From an uncultured Actinomycetes bacterium (GTDB lineage: Bacteria; Actinomycetota; Actinomycetes; Nanopelagicales; Nanopelagicaceae), in assembly GCA_937876245.1 (NCBI GenBank), contig CALEGP010000017.1, forward strand, positions 1-56,920: a stretch of 56,920 bases of DNA, written 5' to 3'. The position numbers and the translations under genes are program-made. Shown here one piece after another: positions 44,874 to 52,977 of this stretch. The notes beneath the pieces were generated by a model. It made no database searches and had not been told where the DNA came from. It saw only the letters and a program-made list of their open reading frames with translations. Position 1 is the first letter of the stretch, and the number at the start of each line of letters is the position of its first letter.

Positions 44874-45994
44874 AATTTCCTGTAAACGTTCCTCTTATTA
44901 CGAGTGAGGATAGGCAGGCAGTTCTAAAAAATCTAGAAAGTGGTTGGATTACTGGCGAAAGTGAAATGGTCGAAAAGTTCGAACTCGCCTTTGCCGCTAA
45001 GGTTGGAGCTAAATATGGAATCGCTGTTTCAAATGGAAGTAATGCTTTGGAGCTTGCCTTCGCTGTTTTGGATCTTAAACCAGGGGATGAAGTTATCCTT
45101 CCTTCATTCACAATCATTTCCTGCTTAGCACCATTGCTTCGAATGGGACTTGTGCCAGTGTTTGTGGACTCGGATCCGTCTAATTGGAATATGTCGGTCG
45201 AGGCTGTCCTGCAAAAAATAAGTCCGAGAACTCGGGCCATATTGGTAGTTCATACCTACGGACTTGCGGTGGATTTGGACTCAATTTTACAAATCTGCAG
45301 AGAAAAAGAAATTTTTTTAGTCGAAGATTGCGCTGAGGCGCACGGCGTTTTATATAAAGGCGAACCATGTGGCTCTTTTGGTGATATTTCTACATTCAGT
45401 TTTTTTATCAATAAATTGATTACGACGGGTGAAGGTGGCATGTGTGTTACATCCAACCCAGAGTTCGATCAAAAGCTGAGAAAATTGCGCAATTTAGCTT
45501 TTGAGCCAGAAACTAGATTTAAGCACAACGAACTTGGCTATAACTTCAGGATGACTGGCATGCAAGCTGCCCTCGGTCTCTCTCAACTTTCTAGACTCGA
45601 TGAGCACTTATCACACAAACGGGAAATCGCTAAAAAATATATTTATAACCTAGGGCAAAACCTAAATATTACTTTTCAACCAGAATCTGACAAAAATAGT
45701 TTAAATTCATTTTGGGTGGTAGGAATTATTCTCAAGGATACAACTGTGAATAGTAATGTCATAAGAAGCCACTTAGAATCTTCCGGCGTCGGCACTCGAC
45801 CATTTTTTTATCCGCTTCATCTTCAACCGTTATTAGGGAAGTTTGGTTTTGCTGGTACTACCGACTGTCCTGTATCAGAAAAATTGTGGCACTATGGATT
45901 CTATGTCCCAACTGGAACAGGAATGAAGCTTACTGATGTTGATAAAATCTCTGAAATTATTTCGTCAAAGTGCAAAAGCTTAGGAATAATATGA
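44870..45994 (+). CDS. DegT/DnrJ/EryC1-family PLP aminotransferase
   Basis: The 374-aa protein has ESGWITGESEMVEKFE, KYGIAVSNGSNALELAF, GDEVILPSFTI, LVEDCAEAHGV (PLP Asp) and FFINKLITTGEGG with the PLP Lys, then GYNFRMTGMQAALGL. The pattern resembles GDP-perosamine synthase and related 4-aminotransferases (ESGWIT..., SNGT/S-ALELA). GMD makes the GDP-4-keto-6-deoxymannose that such enzymes use, so GDP-perosamine formation is a possibility. The TTG start overlaps the cupin gene; the glycosyltransferase-like gene overlaps its end (ATGA). Confidence 0.88.
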   Translation: MKFPVNVPLITSEDRQAVLKNLESGWITGESEMVEKFELAFAAKVGAKYGIAVSNGSNALELAFAVLDLKPGDEVILPSFTIISCLAPLLRMGLVPVFVDSDPSNWNMSVEAVLQKISPRTRAILVVHTYGLAVDLDSILQICREKEIFLVEDCAEAHGVLYKGEPCGSFGDISTFSFFINKLITTGEGGMCVTSNPEFDQKLRKLRNLAFEPETRFKHNELGYNFRMTGMQAALGLSQLSRLDEHLSHKREIAKKYIYNLGQNLNITFQPESDKNSLNSFWVVGIILKDTTVNSNVIRSHLESSGVGTRPFFYPLHLQPLLGKFGFAGTTDCPVSEKLWHYGFYVPTGTGMKLTDVDKISEIISSKCKSLGII

Positions 45995-46926
45995 AGTTTG
46001 AAATCGATAATCCAAATTGTGAGATTATCTTGTGGGGGCTAGTGAGGAAAAGGGACAGCTTTCGATTTATTAGTGGTGGTTTTTACCAAGCACTCTTAAG
46101 ACAAGGTGCAAATGTAAAATGGGTTGATGATCTTCCGGCCAACGCGGGAATGATAAATAAAAATAGTTTGGTGTTTGGAGTGAATGTGGCATGTAAGTAC
46201 TTGCCTTTTGTTGAAGGCGCAAAATACGTGACTTTAAATATTACAAATGAAACGATGTTAGGCTCGAAGTTAGAAAACACCAAAAATTGGTTCAAAATAC
46301 AGGAACTTACGAATCACTCCACAGGCGATATTGATAGGTTTGGTTCTGTCTCACGTCTCGATAAAAACCTGCGAACACTCTTTATGCCCTGGGGTACCCC
46401 CCTTTTTGAGGAGGATTTCTATTCACCTGAAATAAATACACTCACCTCTAAGATCGAGTATTGGGTGGGAGCTATTTGGGATGACTCACTAGGTCAAGGA
46501 AATCGAAATAATATCTATACTTACAGGAAAGTACTAGCTGAGTACGGAGTTAAGTTCAAACGTGTTGGCGGAAGCAGAATTCGATTACAAGGATTGAGCG
46601 AGACTAAGAATGCAGAAAAAGTCAGATCGAGTCGGCTTGGAGCAGCTGTAGTTGGAGATTGGCAAAAAAATAATCAGTACTACCCATGTCGCTTATTTAA
46701 GGCAGCTAGTTTTGGTATACCTCCAATTTCTAATTTAGATGCAAGAGCAATTTACGGCGACACGCTACTCTATTCTGAAAACATAAGAGAATTAGTTGAA
46801 TTATCAATGCTCGAATCAAATTTATCAAGAAACGAACGTGCAAGAGCCGCACAAAAATTGACGATAAATTACACTTATAAAGCTAGTTTTGAACGGATTC
46901 TTCGCCTTGTAAATGATGAGTGGTAA
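45991..46926 (+). CDS. Putative GT-B-like glycosyltransferase, CgeB-like C-terminus
   Basis: The 311-aa soluble protein is not clearly recognised. Its C-terminal half has VGAIWDDSLGQGN, CRLFKAASFGIPPISNLDARAIYGD and a terminal helix SKNERARAA-like segment; the pattern R-L-F-K-A-A-S-F-G-I-P-P resembles the sugar-nucleotide loop of CgeB-type GT-B proteins. The start ATG 45991 overlaps the aminotransferase stop. As the third gene of the cupin-aminotransferase group it may transfer the amino sugar made there. Confidence in the glycosyltransferase call is moderate. Confidence 0.55.
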   Translation: MKFEIDNPNCEIILWGLVRKRDSFRFISGGFYQALLRQGANVKWVDDLPANAGMINKNSLVFGVNVACKYLPFVEGAKYVTLNITNETMLGSKLENTKNWFKIQELTNHSTGDIDRFGSVSRLDKNLRTLFMPWGTPLFEEDFYSPEINTLTSKIEYWVGAIWDDSLGQGNRNNIYTYRKVLAEYGVKFKRVGGSRIRLQGLSETKNAEKVRSSRLGAAVVGDWQKNNQYYPCRLFKAASFGIPPISNLDARAIYGDTLLYSENIRELVELSMLESNLSRNERARAAQKLTINYTYKASFERILRLVNDEW

Positions 46927-46930
46927 AACT

Positions 46931-47704
46931 TTAATTGCGTATTTCGTTCAGTAGTTTTTTATGATCCGGAGGTTGCAAGAATAAGAAATTATTCCGAAAT
47001 TTTGAAAAATCGTCTTCTGGGTAATTTAGTTTGGAATCAATGAAGTCAGAGCGACGCACGACGTCAAGGTAAAAACCATTATAAAAGTATGCACCATAAC
47101 CTAGTTCGGTCAACCTGTCATATAATTTGATCTGTTTATCTCCAGCAAATCGATACTCAATTTCTATCAAGAGTTTTGGAAGGCAATTAGATATCGTAGA
47201 AGAGCCCCCGTAAAGAATCTCTAATTCATGACCCTCCGCGTCAATCTTAATAAACGACACTTTATCTAAGGATAAGGAATCCAATGTGATTTTCTTCGCG
47301 ACGAAGGAATGGAAATCTGAGAATTTAGAATCGATACTTGCGCCACCCGTTGCCAGCCTACCATTGGCAATTTCTGTTTTTATTTCCACCTCTCCCATTT
47401 GTGAAGAAATTGCCGCTTGTATTATTAAACAGTTTTTTCGCCGAATGCCCGACTTAAGATAATGGACTAACTCTGGCTGGGGCTCTATTGCTATCAAATT
47501 TCCAGTATTACCTATTAATTGTGAAATCGGATATGAATACGTACCTCGATGAGCCCCAATGTCTATAGACGTCTCTTCTTTGTTAACCAAAAATTTTAAA
47601 ATCTTTATTTCCCTTTCAGGAGAATCTCCAAATTTGCTTCTTAAAGGCATTCCTAACTTTGCGGGCAAATAATTTCCGAGGAATGACTTCCAAGAACTGG
47701 CCAT
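46931..47704 (-). CDS. FkbM-family SAM methyltransferase
   Basis: The 257-aa protein has ETSIDIGAHRGTYSYPIS near residue 40 (SAM site), LIAIEPQPELVHYL, and FIKIDAEGHELEILYGG near residue 155, the I-D-x-E-G-x-E motif of the FkbM family. These enzymes O-methylate sugars or other glycan parts. It lies 1 bp from gmd copy 2 in the same direction and converges with the preceding gene. The GMD-FkbM neighbourhood suggests methylation of a fucose- or perosamine-containing residue, but this is a guess. Confidence 0.88.
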   Translation of the reverse strand: MASSWKSFLGNYLPAKLGMPLRSKFGDSPEREIKILKFLVNKEETSIDIGAHRGTYSYPISQLIGNTGNLIAIEPQPELVHYLKSGIRRKNCLIIQAAISSQMGEVEIKTEIANGRLATGGASIDSKFSDFHSFVAKKITLDSLSLDKVSFIKIDAEGHELEILYGGSSTISNCLPKLLIEIEYRFAGDKQIKLYDRLTELGYGAYFYNGFYLDVVRRSDFIDSKLNYPEDDFSKFRNNFLFLQPPDHKKLLNEIRN

Positions 47705-47705
47705 T

Positions 47706-48689
47706 TTAGTTTTTTATTTCAAGCAGATAAGAATCTGCTTGAACCATCAACTTTGCAAGTTCTTTCCAATGTGTTTTAGCCTTCCAACCAAGCACCTTTT
47801 GAGCTTTGGACGGATCCCCAATAAGAGCATCGACCTCCGTAGGTCGAATGTAGCGATCCTCGGTTTCCACATATTGCTTATAGTCAAGACCTAAGTCCGC
47901 GAAGGCAACTTCACAGAAATCTCGTACCGTTGCACCTTCGCCTGTAGCAACAACATAATCATCTGGGTTTTCTTGCTGAAGCATTAGCCACATGCTTTCT
48001 ACATACTCTTTGGCGTATCCCCAGTCTCGTACGGCATCCAGATTCCCAAGATAGAGCTTCTCTTGGAGCCCAAGTTTGATTCGGGCAGCGGCCATCGTTA
48101 TTTTTCTAGTTACAAAGGTTTCACCCCGACGGGGTGACTCGTGATTGAAGAGAATGCCATTTGTTGCATGGATTCCATAGCCTTCGCGGTAATTTCGAAC
48201 GATCCAATATGCATAGAGCTTCGCGGCCGCATATGGGCTTCTTGGGGCGAAGAGAGAAAGTTCACTCTGAGGAGGAGGAGTACTTCCATATAGTTCAGAG
48301 GTCGAAGCTTGATAAAACTTGGTATCAATCTTCGCGGAGCGAATTGCTTCAAGCATTCGAATTGTTCCCAGAGCATCTACTTGAGCTGTGAAATCTGGCA
48401 TCTCGAAAGATACTTTGACATGGCTTTGAGCTGCCAAATTGTATATTTCGTGAGGTTGTAATTCGCGAATTAGGTTTGAGATTCCTACTCCGTCTGTGAT
48501 ATCACCATAATGCAAGAAAAGGTTTGACGCAGTGTCATGAGGATCCTTGTATAGATGTTCAATTCGGGCTGTATTGAAAGAAGAACTTCTGCGAATCATG
48601 CCGTGAACCTCATAGCCTTTTTCAAGGAGAAGTTCGGCAAGATAAGAACCATCTTGTCCGGTAATACCCGTAATTAGAGCACGCTTCAC
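47706..48689 (-). CDS. gmd: GDP-mannose 4,6-dehydratase, second copy
   Basis: The 327-aa protein shares with copy 1 the motifs [40 protein letters not shown] and [10 protein letters not shown]. Differences from copy 1 are confined to the C-terminal part (for example [13 protein letters not shown] against [13 protein letters not shown]). It is followed upstream, 1 bp apart, by an intact fcl gene; together they convert GDP-mannose to GDP-L-fucose, the donor for the GT11 enzyme at 36392. Confidence 0.93.
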   Translation of the reverse strand: MKRALITGITGQDGSYLAELLLEKGYEVHGMIRRSSSFNTARIEHLYKDPHDTASNLFLHYGDITDGVGISNLIRELQPHEIYNLAAQSHVKVSFEMPDFTAQVDALGTIRMLEAIRSAKIDTKFYQASTSELYGSTPPPQSELSLFAPRSPYAAAKLYAYWIVRNYREGYGIHATNGILFNHESPRRGETFVTRKITMAAARIKLGLQEKLYLGNLDAVRDWGYAKEYVESMWLMLQQENPDDYVVATGEGATVRDFCEVAFADLGLDYKQYVETEDRYIRPTEVDALIGDPSKAQKVLGWKAKTHWKELAKLMVQADSYLLEIKN

Positions 48690-49223
48690 TTATGACACCT
48701 TTTCTTGATGATTATTAAGATACCAATCATAAACAGATTTAACGCCTTCTTCTAGCGAAATCTCGGCTTTCCAACCTGTTTCCTGAAGGAGTGAAGAATC
48801 TAGAAGTTTTCTTGGAGTTCCATTTGGCTTTTTAGCGTCAAAAGCTATTTTTCCTTCGAATCCGACAGTTCTTGCAATTAAGTTAGCCAAATCAAAAATT
48901 GAAAGCTCTGAACTGCTCCCGATGTTGAAAAGAGATTCCTTAGTTTTGAATTCCAAGAGATGAAAAATGGCTTTGGATAGATCATCCACGTGCATAAATT
49001 CGCGAAGTGGGGTCCCATCTCCCCAAAGCTTGACTTCTGTTTGCCCCTCAATCTTGGCAAGGTGAAATCTATGAAGTAAGCCAGGTAAAACGTGAGAGGT
49101 TTCAATATCAAAGTTATCATTTGGCCCGTACATGTTTGTAGGCATCAGAGAAATCCAATTATGACCATATTCTTTGCGATAAGCATCTATAAGTTTTACT
49201 CCTGATATTTTTGCAATTGCATA
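48112..49223 (-). repeat. Direct repeat, right copy
   Basis: Counterpart of 42147-43258, with no mismatch seen on reading. The right copy carries complete flanks on both sides (whole gmd and whole fcl), so it is the likely parent, or both were homogenised by gene conversion. Confidence 0.9.
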
Positions 49224-49616
49224 TGGTTCGTTAGTTGGTTCAAGTGGCCCTGTGAGCAGGGAAGACTCTGAAATTGGTTGAGGCGCGAACTTAGGATAAA
49301 TACATGAAGATCCCAAGAAAATAACTTTTCCAATATTAGCTTCATGGGCTGCATCAATCAAATTGGTTTGAATTTGTAAATTTAGCGTTAAAAACTCGAC
49401 CGGATAAGTTGAGTTTGCTCCGATACCACCAACCTTGGCTGCTGCAATAATTAATACGTCAGGAGAAATTGCATTTAACTCTCTAAAAGTGTCTTCCCGA
49501 TTGGTGAAATCTAACTCTTTGGATGATTTTCCAAATACTTGAATCTTCTCATCGCGAAATTTTCGCGAAATTGATGATCCAACCATCCCATTAATTCCGG
49601 CAATATAGGTTTTCAT
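48690..49616 (-). CDS. fcl: GDP-L-fucose synthase
   Basis: The 308-aa SDR has TYIAGINGMVGSSISRKF at the start (NADP site), AAAKVGGIGANSTYP, FLGSSCIYPKFAPQPISE, PYAIAKISGVKLIDAY (Y-x-x-x-K) and SLMPTNMYGPNDNFD. These are the classic Fcl/WcaG motifs, including the Ser-Cys-His-type epimerase site (S-S-C). It epimerises and reduces GDP-4-keto-6-deoxymannose to GDP-L-fucose. It is 1 bp from gmd copy 2 and is the only intact fcl in the window. Confidence 0.93.
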   Translation of the reverse strand: MKTYIAGINGMVGSSISRKFRDEKIQVFGKSSKELDFTNREDTFRELNAISPDVLIIAAAKVGGIGANSTYPVEFLTLNLQIQTNLIDAAHEANIGKVIFLGSSCIYPKFAPQPISESSLLTGPLEPTNEPYAIAKISGVKLIDAYRKEYGHNWISLMPTNMYGPNDNFDIETSHVLPGLLHRFHLAKIEGQTEVKLWGDGTPLREFMHVDDLSKAIFHLLEFKTKESLFNIGSSSELSIFDLANLIARTVGFEGKIAFDAKKPNGTPRKLLDSSLLQETGWKAEISLEEGVKSVYDWYLNNHQEKVS

Positions 49617-49637
49617 ATGGAAAGGATACCTAGAACT

Positions 49638-50717
49638 TTACTTTTGGTTATAAACCAGTAGATGAGCCGAAAGAAAACTCTGCACCCCGAAATGGGATTT
49701 ACAATATTCCTGTGCAGAAACACCCATTTGTGAACTCAAATCTGAGTCAGTTAACAATCTATTCAAGGCGGAAATTCTTTCAGTATCCCCTCTTACTAAA
49801 ATCCCAGTAATTCCATCCTTAATAATCTCAGAAACGGAGCCAACGTTTTCAGCAATTGTAGGCAATCCTGCCAGCCCTGCCTCAATTAGCGCTGTTGGCA
49901 ACCCTTCATTGTCTGAAGTGAGAAGAGCAATGTCACAACTTGGCCAAAATATTTCGGGTTGCACCCAACCAAGCATTTCAATGTTTCCAGGATTTGATTT
50001 TGAAATATCTTGAAAAAGCTCACCCGTTCCACCGATAATAAAAGTTATTGAAGGGTGACGTTTAGCCAATTCAACCACTCTTTCTGGGTGTTTGATTGCT
50101 GTCAATCTTCCCAACCAACCAATCACCACAGCGCTATTTTCAATTCCAAGTGTTCTCCGAGCATCAATCTTTGAATAGAAAGTTGGGGATGGTATTGCTG
50201 GTGGAATCACAAAATATTGAGATTCGCTTCCGATTTTGGCGGCCAGTAAATCTTCTTTGACTTGGCTTCCAACTGCAATTATTTGGTCTGTGAAACGTGC
50301 CAAAAATTTCTCTATTAAGATAATAATTTTAGTTTTCTGGGGCGGGAAATACCCATAGAGCAAGTGACCATGAAATGTATGGACTACTTTAATACCAGTC
50401 CCAATAGCGGCAATGCGACCAATAACTCCTGCTTTTGCAGTATGAGTGTTTATCACATCGGGTGCTTCGTTCTTTATAGCACTTCTAATAATCAATATCG
50501 CTTTTATATCACTGACCAGATTAACTGATCGACCCAAGCCAGAAACTCTTTTCCCACCTAAATCTTGAAAGCACTTATCCTCAATTTCATTTTCTTGAAC
50601 GCTCCCAGCAAATAGTGAAACTTCATGGCCTGCAATTCGAAGCTCCAAAACAAGCGCTTCAAGCCAGCGGGCCGTACCACCTTGGTTCACCCTTGCGATG
50701 ACTTGAAAGATTTTCAC
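49638..50717 (-). CDS. Family 4 glycosyltransferase (EpsD-like)
   Basis: The 359-aa GT-B protein has IARVNQGGTARWLEALV, INTHTAKAGVIGR, VHTFHGHLLYGYF, IGWLGRLTAIKHPE and LLTSDNEGLPTALIEAGLAGLP, the last with the E-x7-E pattern. The T-H-T-A-K-A-G and H-G-H motifs recall the EpsD/WbpH-like group acting on lipid-linked N-acetyl sugars. It lies 21 bp from fcl on the same strand and diverges from the epimerase gene at 50803. Confidence 0.9.
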   Translation of the reverse strand: MKIFQVIARVNQGGTARWLEALVLELRIAGHEVSLFAGSVQENEIEDKCFQDLGGKRVSGLGRSVNLVSDIKAILIIRSAIKNEAPDVINTHTAKAGVIGRIAAIGTGIKVVHTFHGHLLYGYFPPQKTKIIILIEKFLARFTDQIIAVGSQVKEDLLAAKIGSESQYFVIPPAIPSPTFYSKIDARRTLGIENSAVVIGWLGRLTAIKHPERVVELAKRHPSITFIIGGTGELFQDISKSNPGNIEMLGWVQPEIFWPSCDIALLTSDNEGLPTALIEAGLAGLPTIAENVGSVSEIIKDGITGILVRGDTERISALNRLLTDSDLSSQMGVSAQEYCKSHFGVQSFLSAHLLVYNQK

Positions 50718-50802
50718 TGAAGAATTCTAACAATCAAATTTTTAATTACTGTGGCCTTAGATGAAATTCTCCCTTTAATTTCACTTGAGGTACTCTTCTC
50801 GA

Positions 50803-51759
50803 ATGAGAATTCTGATTACGGGCGGGGCTGGATTCATTGGATCGCACCTTGCAGACAGCTACTTGTCAAAAGGTGATGAAGTCATTTTGCTTGATAATTT
50901 ATCTACTGGAGCAAAAGATAATCTAGGAAATAGTCGAGGTAATTGCAAACTCGTAAATGGAGATATTAGAAATTCCGAACTTGTTGATGACCTAGTAGAG
51001 AAGACAGATTTAGTCCTACACATGGCTGCGGCACTAGGAGTCTCAACTATTTTAGATTCTCCGCTTGAATCCATCTCAACAAATATTCATGGTAGCGAGA
51101 TAGTAATGATGGCCGCCGCAAAACATGGAAAACGAATCATTATTGCGAGTACATCTGAAATTTATGGCAAGAATCCAAAACAACCTCTTGGCGAACTCGA
51201 TGATCGAGTAATTGGAAGCCCACAAAACATTAGATGGACTTATTCAGATGCAAAAGCGATTGAGGAAGCGACCGCTACCGTGCTGCATCAATCAAAAGGT
51301 CTCAAAGTTACGACCATACGGTTCTTTAATACAGTTGGGCCAAGACAGACCGGACAATATGGAATGGTTGTACCAAGATTTGTGCAAAGCGCGATTCGTA
51401 ACGAAGACATTAAAGTTTATGGAGACGGAAACCAAACAAGGGTTTTTTGTCATGTCAGTGATGCAATTTCTGCAGTCATAAGACTGGCAGAAACGGAGTC
51501 AACCATAGGTGAGGTTTATAACGTTGGGGGAATTGGCGAAATCTCAATAAATGAACTTGCAGGAAAGATAACCTCGATCACTAAATCCAAGTCCAATATA
51601 AGACATATTCCATATGATCAGGCTTATCCTTTTGGATTTGAAGACATGCAGCGCCGGGTTCCAGATACCTCGAAGATTCAAAGTGCGGTCGACTGGAAAC
51701 CTGTGAAGTTGCTTGAAGACATAATTCAAGATGTTTCTGATTATTTCAATTCAAAATAA
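50803..51759 (+). CDS. NAD-dependent epimerase (UDP-uronate/UDP-glucose epimerase-like SDR)
   Basis: The 318-aa SDR has RILITGGAGFIGSHLADSYL, VLHMAAALGVSTIL, ASTSEIYGKNPKQPLGE, YSDAKAIEEA (Y-x-x-x-K), RFFNTVGPRQTGQYGMVVPRFV and QTRVFCHVSDAI. The motif G-V-S-x-I-L and R-x-F-N-T-x-G-P-R-Q are typical of UDP-glucuronate decarboxylase or 4-epimerase-like enzymes. ATG 50803 is preceded by GAGG. It converges with the nucleotide-sugar dehydrogenase, which could make its UDP-uronate substrate. The exact reaction is unclear. Confidence 0.86.
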   Translation: MRILITGGAGFIGSHLADSYLSKGDEVILLDNLSTGAKDNLGNSRGNCKLVNGDIRNSELVDDLVEKTDLVLHMAAALGVSTILDSPLESISTNIHGSEIVMMAAAKHGKRIIIASTSEIYGKNPKQPLGELDDRVIGSPQNIRWTYSDAKAIEEATATVLHQSKGLKVTTIRFFNTVGPRQTGQYGMVVPRFVQSAIRNEDIKVYGDGNQTRVFCHVSDAISAVIRLAETESTIGEVYNVGGIGEISINELAGKITSITKSKSNIRHIPYDQAYPFGFEDMQRRVPDTSKIQSAVDWKPVKLLEDIIQDVSDYFNSK

Positions 51760-52977
51760 TTAAAGAGTGTGTGTACCAGCTATTCGGCCTAAGCAGTCAA
51801 AAACATAGTCACTTGAATTAAGAATTGCTTGATAATCAAAAATACCGTGATGTAAGGTTATTATTGTTGCATCATATTTCGTTTGGTCCAAGGAAACAGA
51901 GTTTTGACCATTCCAACTTTCAACTACCGGGTCATGCCAAGCCACTGTCGCCCCTTCAGCTTCTAGTTCTGTAATAAGCACCCTTGCTGGCGTTTCTCTG
52001 GTGTCTGCAATATTTGGTTTATATGAAACCCCACAAATTAAAATTGATTTTCCTTTCAGGGACCCTCCATTTTCAGCCTTAACAATCCCTACGATCGCCG
52101 CCGGCATGTGCAAATTAACCTCATTGGCCAACTCAATGAATCTTGGTTGAACGCCCGCCTTTGATGCCACAAAAGCCAAGTAGCTAGGGTCCACGGGGAT
52201 GCAGTGGCCACCGACGCCTAACCCTGGGCTAAATTTCATAAATCCATAGGGCTTAGTGTTTGCGGCATCTAAGACTTCATTAGTGGGAATCTCAAGTGCG
52301 TTCATTATTGTAGCAAATTCATTCACTAATGCAATATTTACCTGCCGAAACGTATTTTCGAAAAGTTTCGCCGCCTCAGCCACTTCCGGTCTTGAAACCT
52401 CAATTATATTTTCACAAATTTGTCCATACAGTTTCCTAGTCATTAACGTTGCATCTTGAGTTAATCCAGCAATCAGCCTCGGAGTGTTTGAAATCTTCCA
52501 AATCAAATTGCCGGGATCAACCCTTTCGGGCGAGACAGCAAAAGTATGTTCTACTCCCGGTAGGGATTTCTTGGTAACCGTGGGCGCTATGACATCTCTC
52601 AAAGTCCCAGGGAAGGAAGTGGATTCATTGATTATTAAACTGTCTTGAGTTAATACTTCTCCGATCATTTCGGATGCTGCAATCACAAATGAAAGATCAG
52701 GTTCACGCAATCTGTTAAGTGGCGTAGGAACAGCGATAATAACGACGTTACAGTCTGAAATATCCGTAGGTCGCGACGAGGCCAAGTAATTTCCTTGAAT
52801 AATTAATTCATTTAAATCTTGGGACTCAATATCTTCGATAGGGGAAATTCCGGAATTCAATTGTGAAACCCTGCTGACATCAATATCAAATCCAGTTACA
52901 TTAAAACCCTCACTTGCAAAAGCAACAGCAAGTGGTAATCCCACATAACCTTGCCCGACTATTCCTATTTTTGTCAT
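51760..52977 (-). CDS. UDP-glucose/UDP-N-acetyl-sugar 6-dehydrogenase family protein
   Basis: The 405-aa protein has IGIVGQGYVGLPLAVAFA (NAD site), ESTSFPGTLRDVI, AVSPERVDPGN, ENTFRQVNIALVNE and GLGVGGHCIPVDPSYLA near residue 257, where Cys is catalytic. G-H-C-I-P-V-D-P is the pattern of WbpA/TviB/WecC-type enzymes that oxidise C6 of UDP-GlcNAc or UDP-ManNAc; UDP-glucose is less likely. It overlaps the ligase-family gene by 4 bp. A UDP-uronate would be the product for the glycan. Confidence 0.9.
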   Translation of the reverse strand: MTKIGIVGQGYVGLPLAVAFASEGFNVTGFDIDVSRVSQLNSGISPIEDIESQDLNELIIQGNYLASSRPTDISDCNVVIIAVPTPLNRLREPDLSFVIAASEMIGEVLTQDSLIINESTSFPGTLRDVIAPTVTKKSLPGVEHTFAVSPERVDPGNLIWKISNTPRLIAGLTQDATLMTRKLYGQICENIIEVSRPEVAEAAKLFENTFRQVNIALVNEFATIMNALEIPTNEVLDAANTKPYGFMKFSPGLGVGGHCIPVDPSYLAFVASKAGVQPRFIELANEVNLHMPAAIVGIVKAENGGSLKGKSILICGVSYKPNIADTRETPARVLITELEAEGATVAWHDPVVESWNGQNSVSLDQTKYDATIITLHHGIFDYQAILNSSDYVFDCLGRIAGTHTL

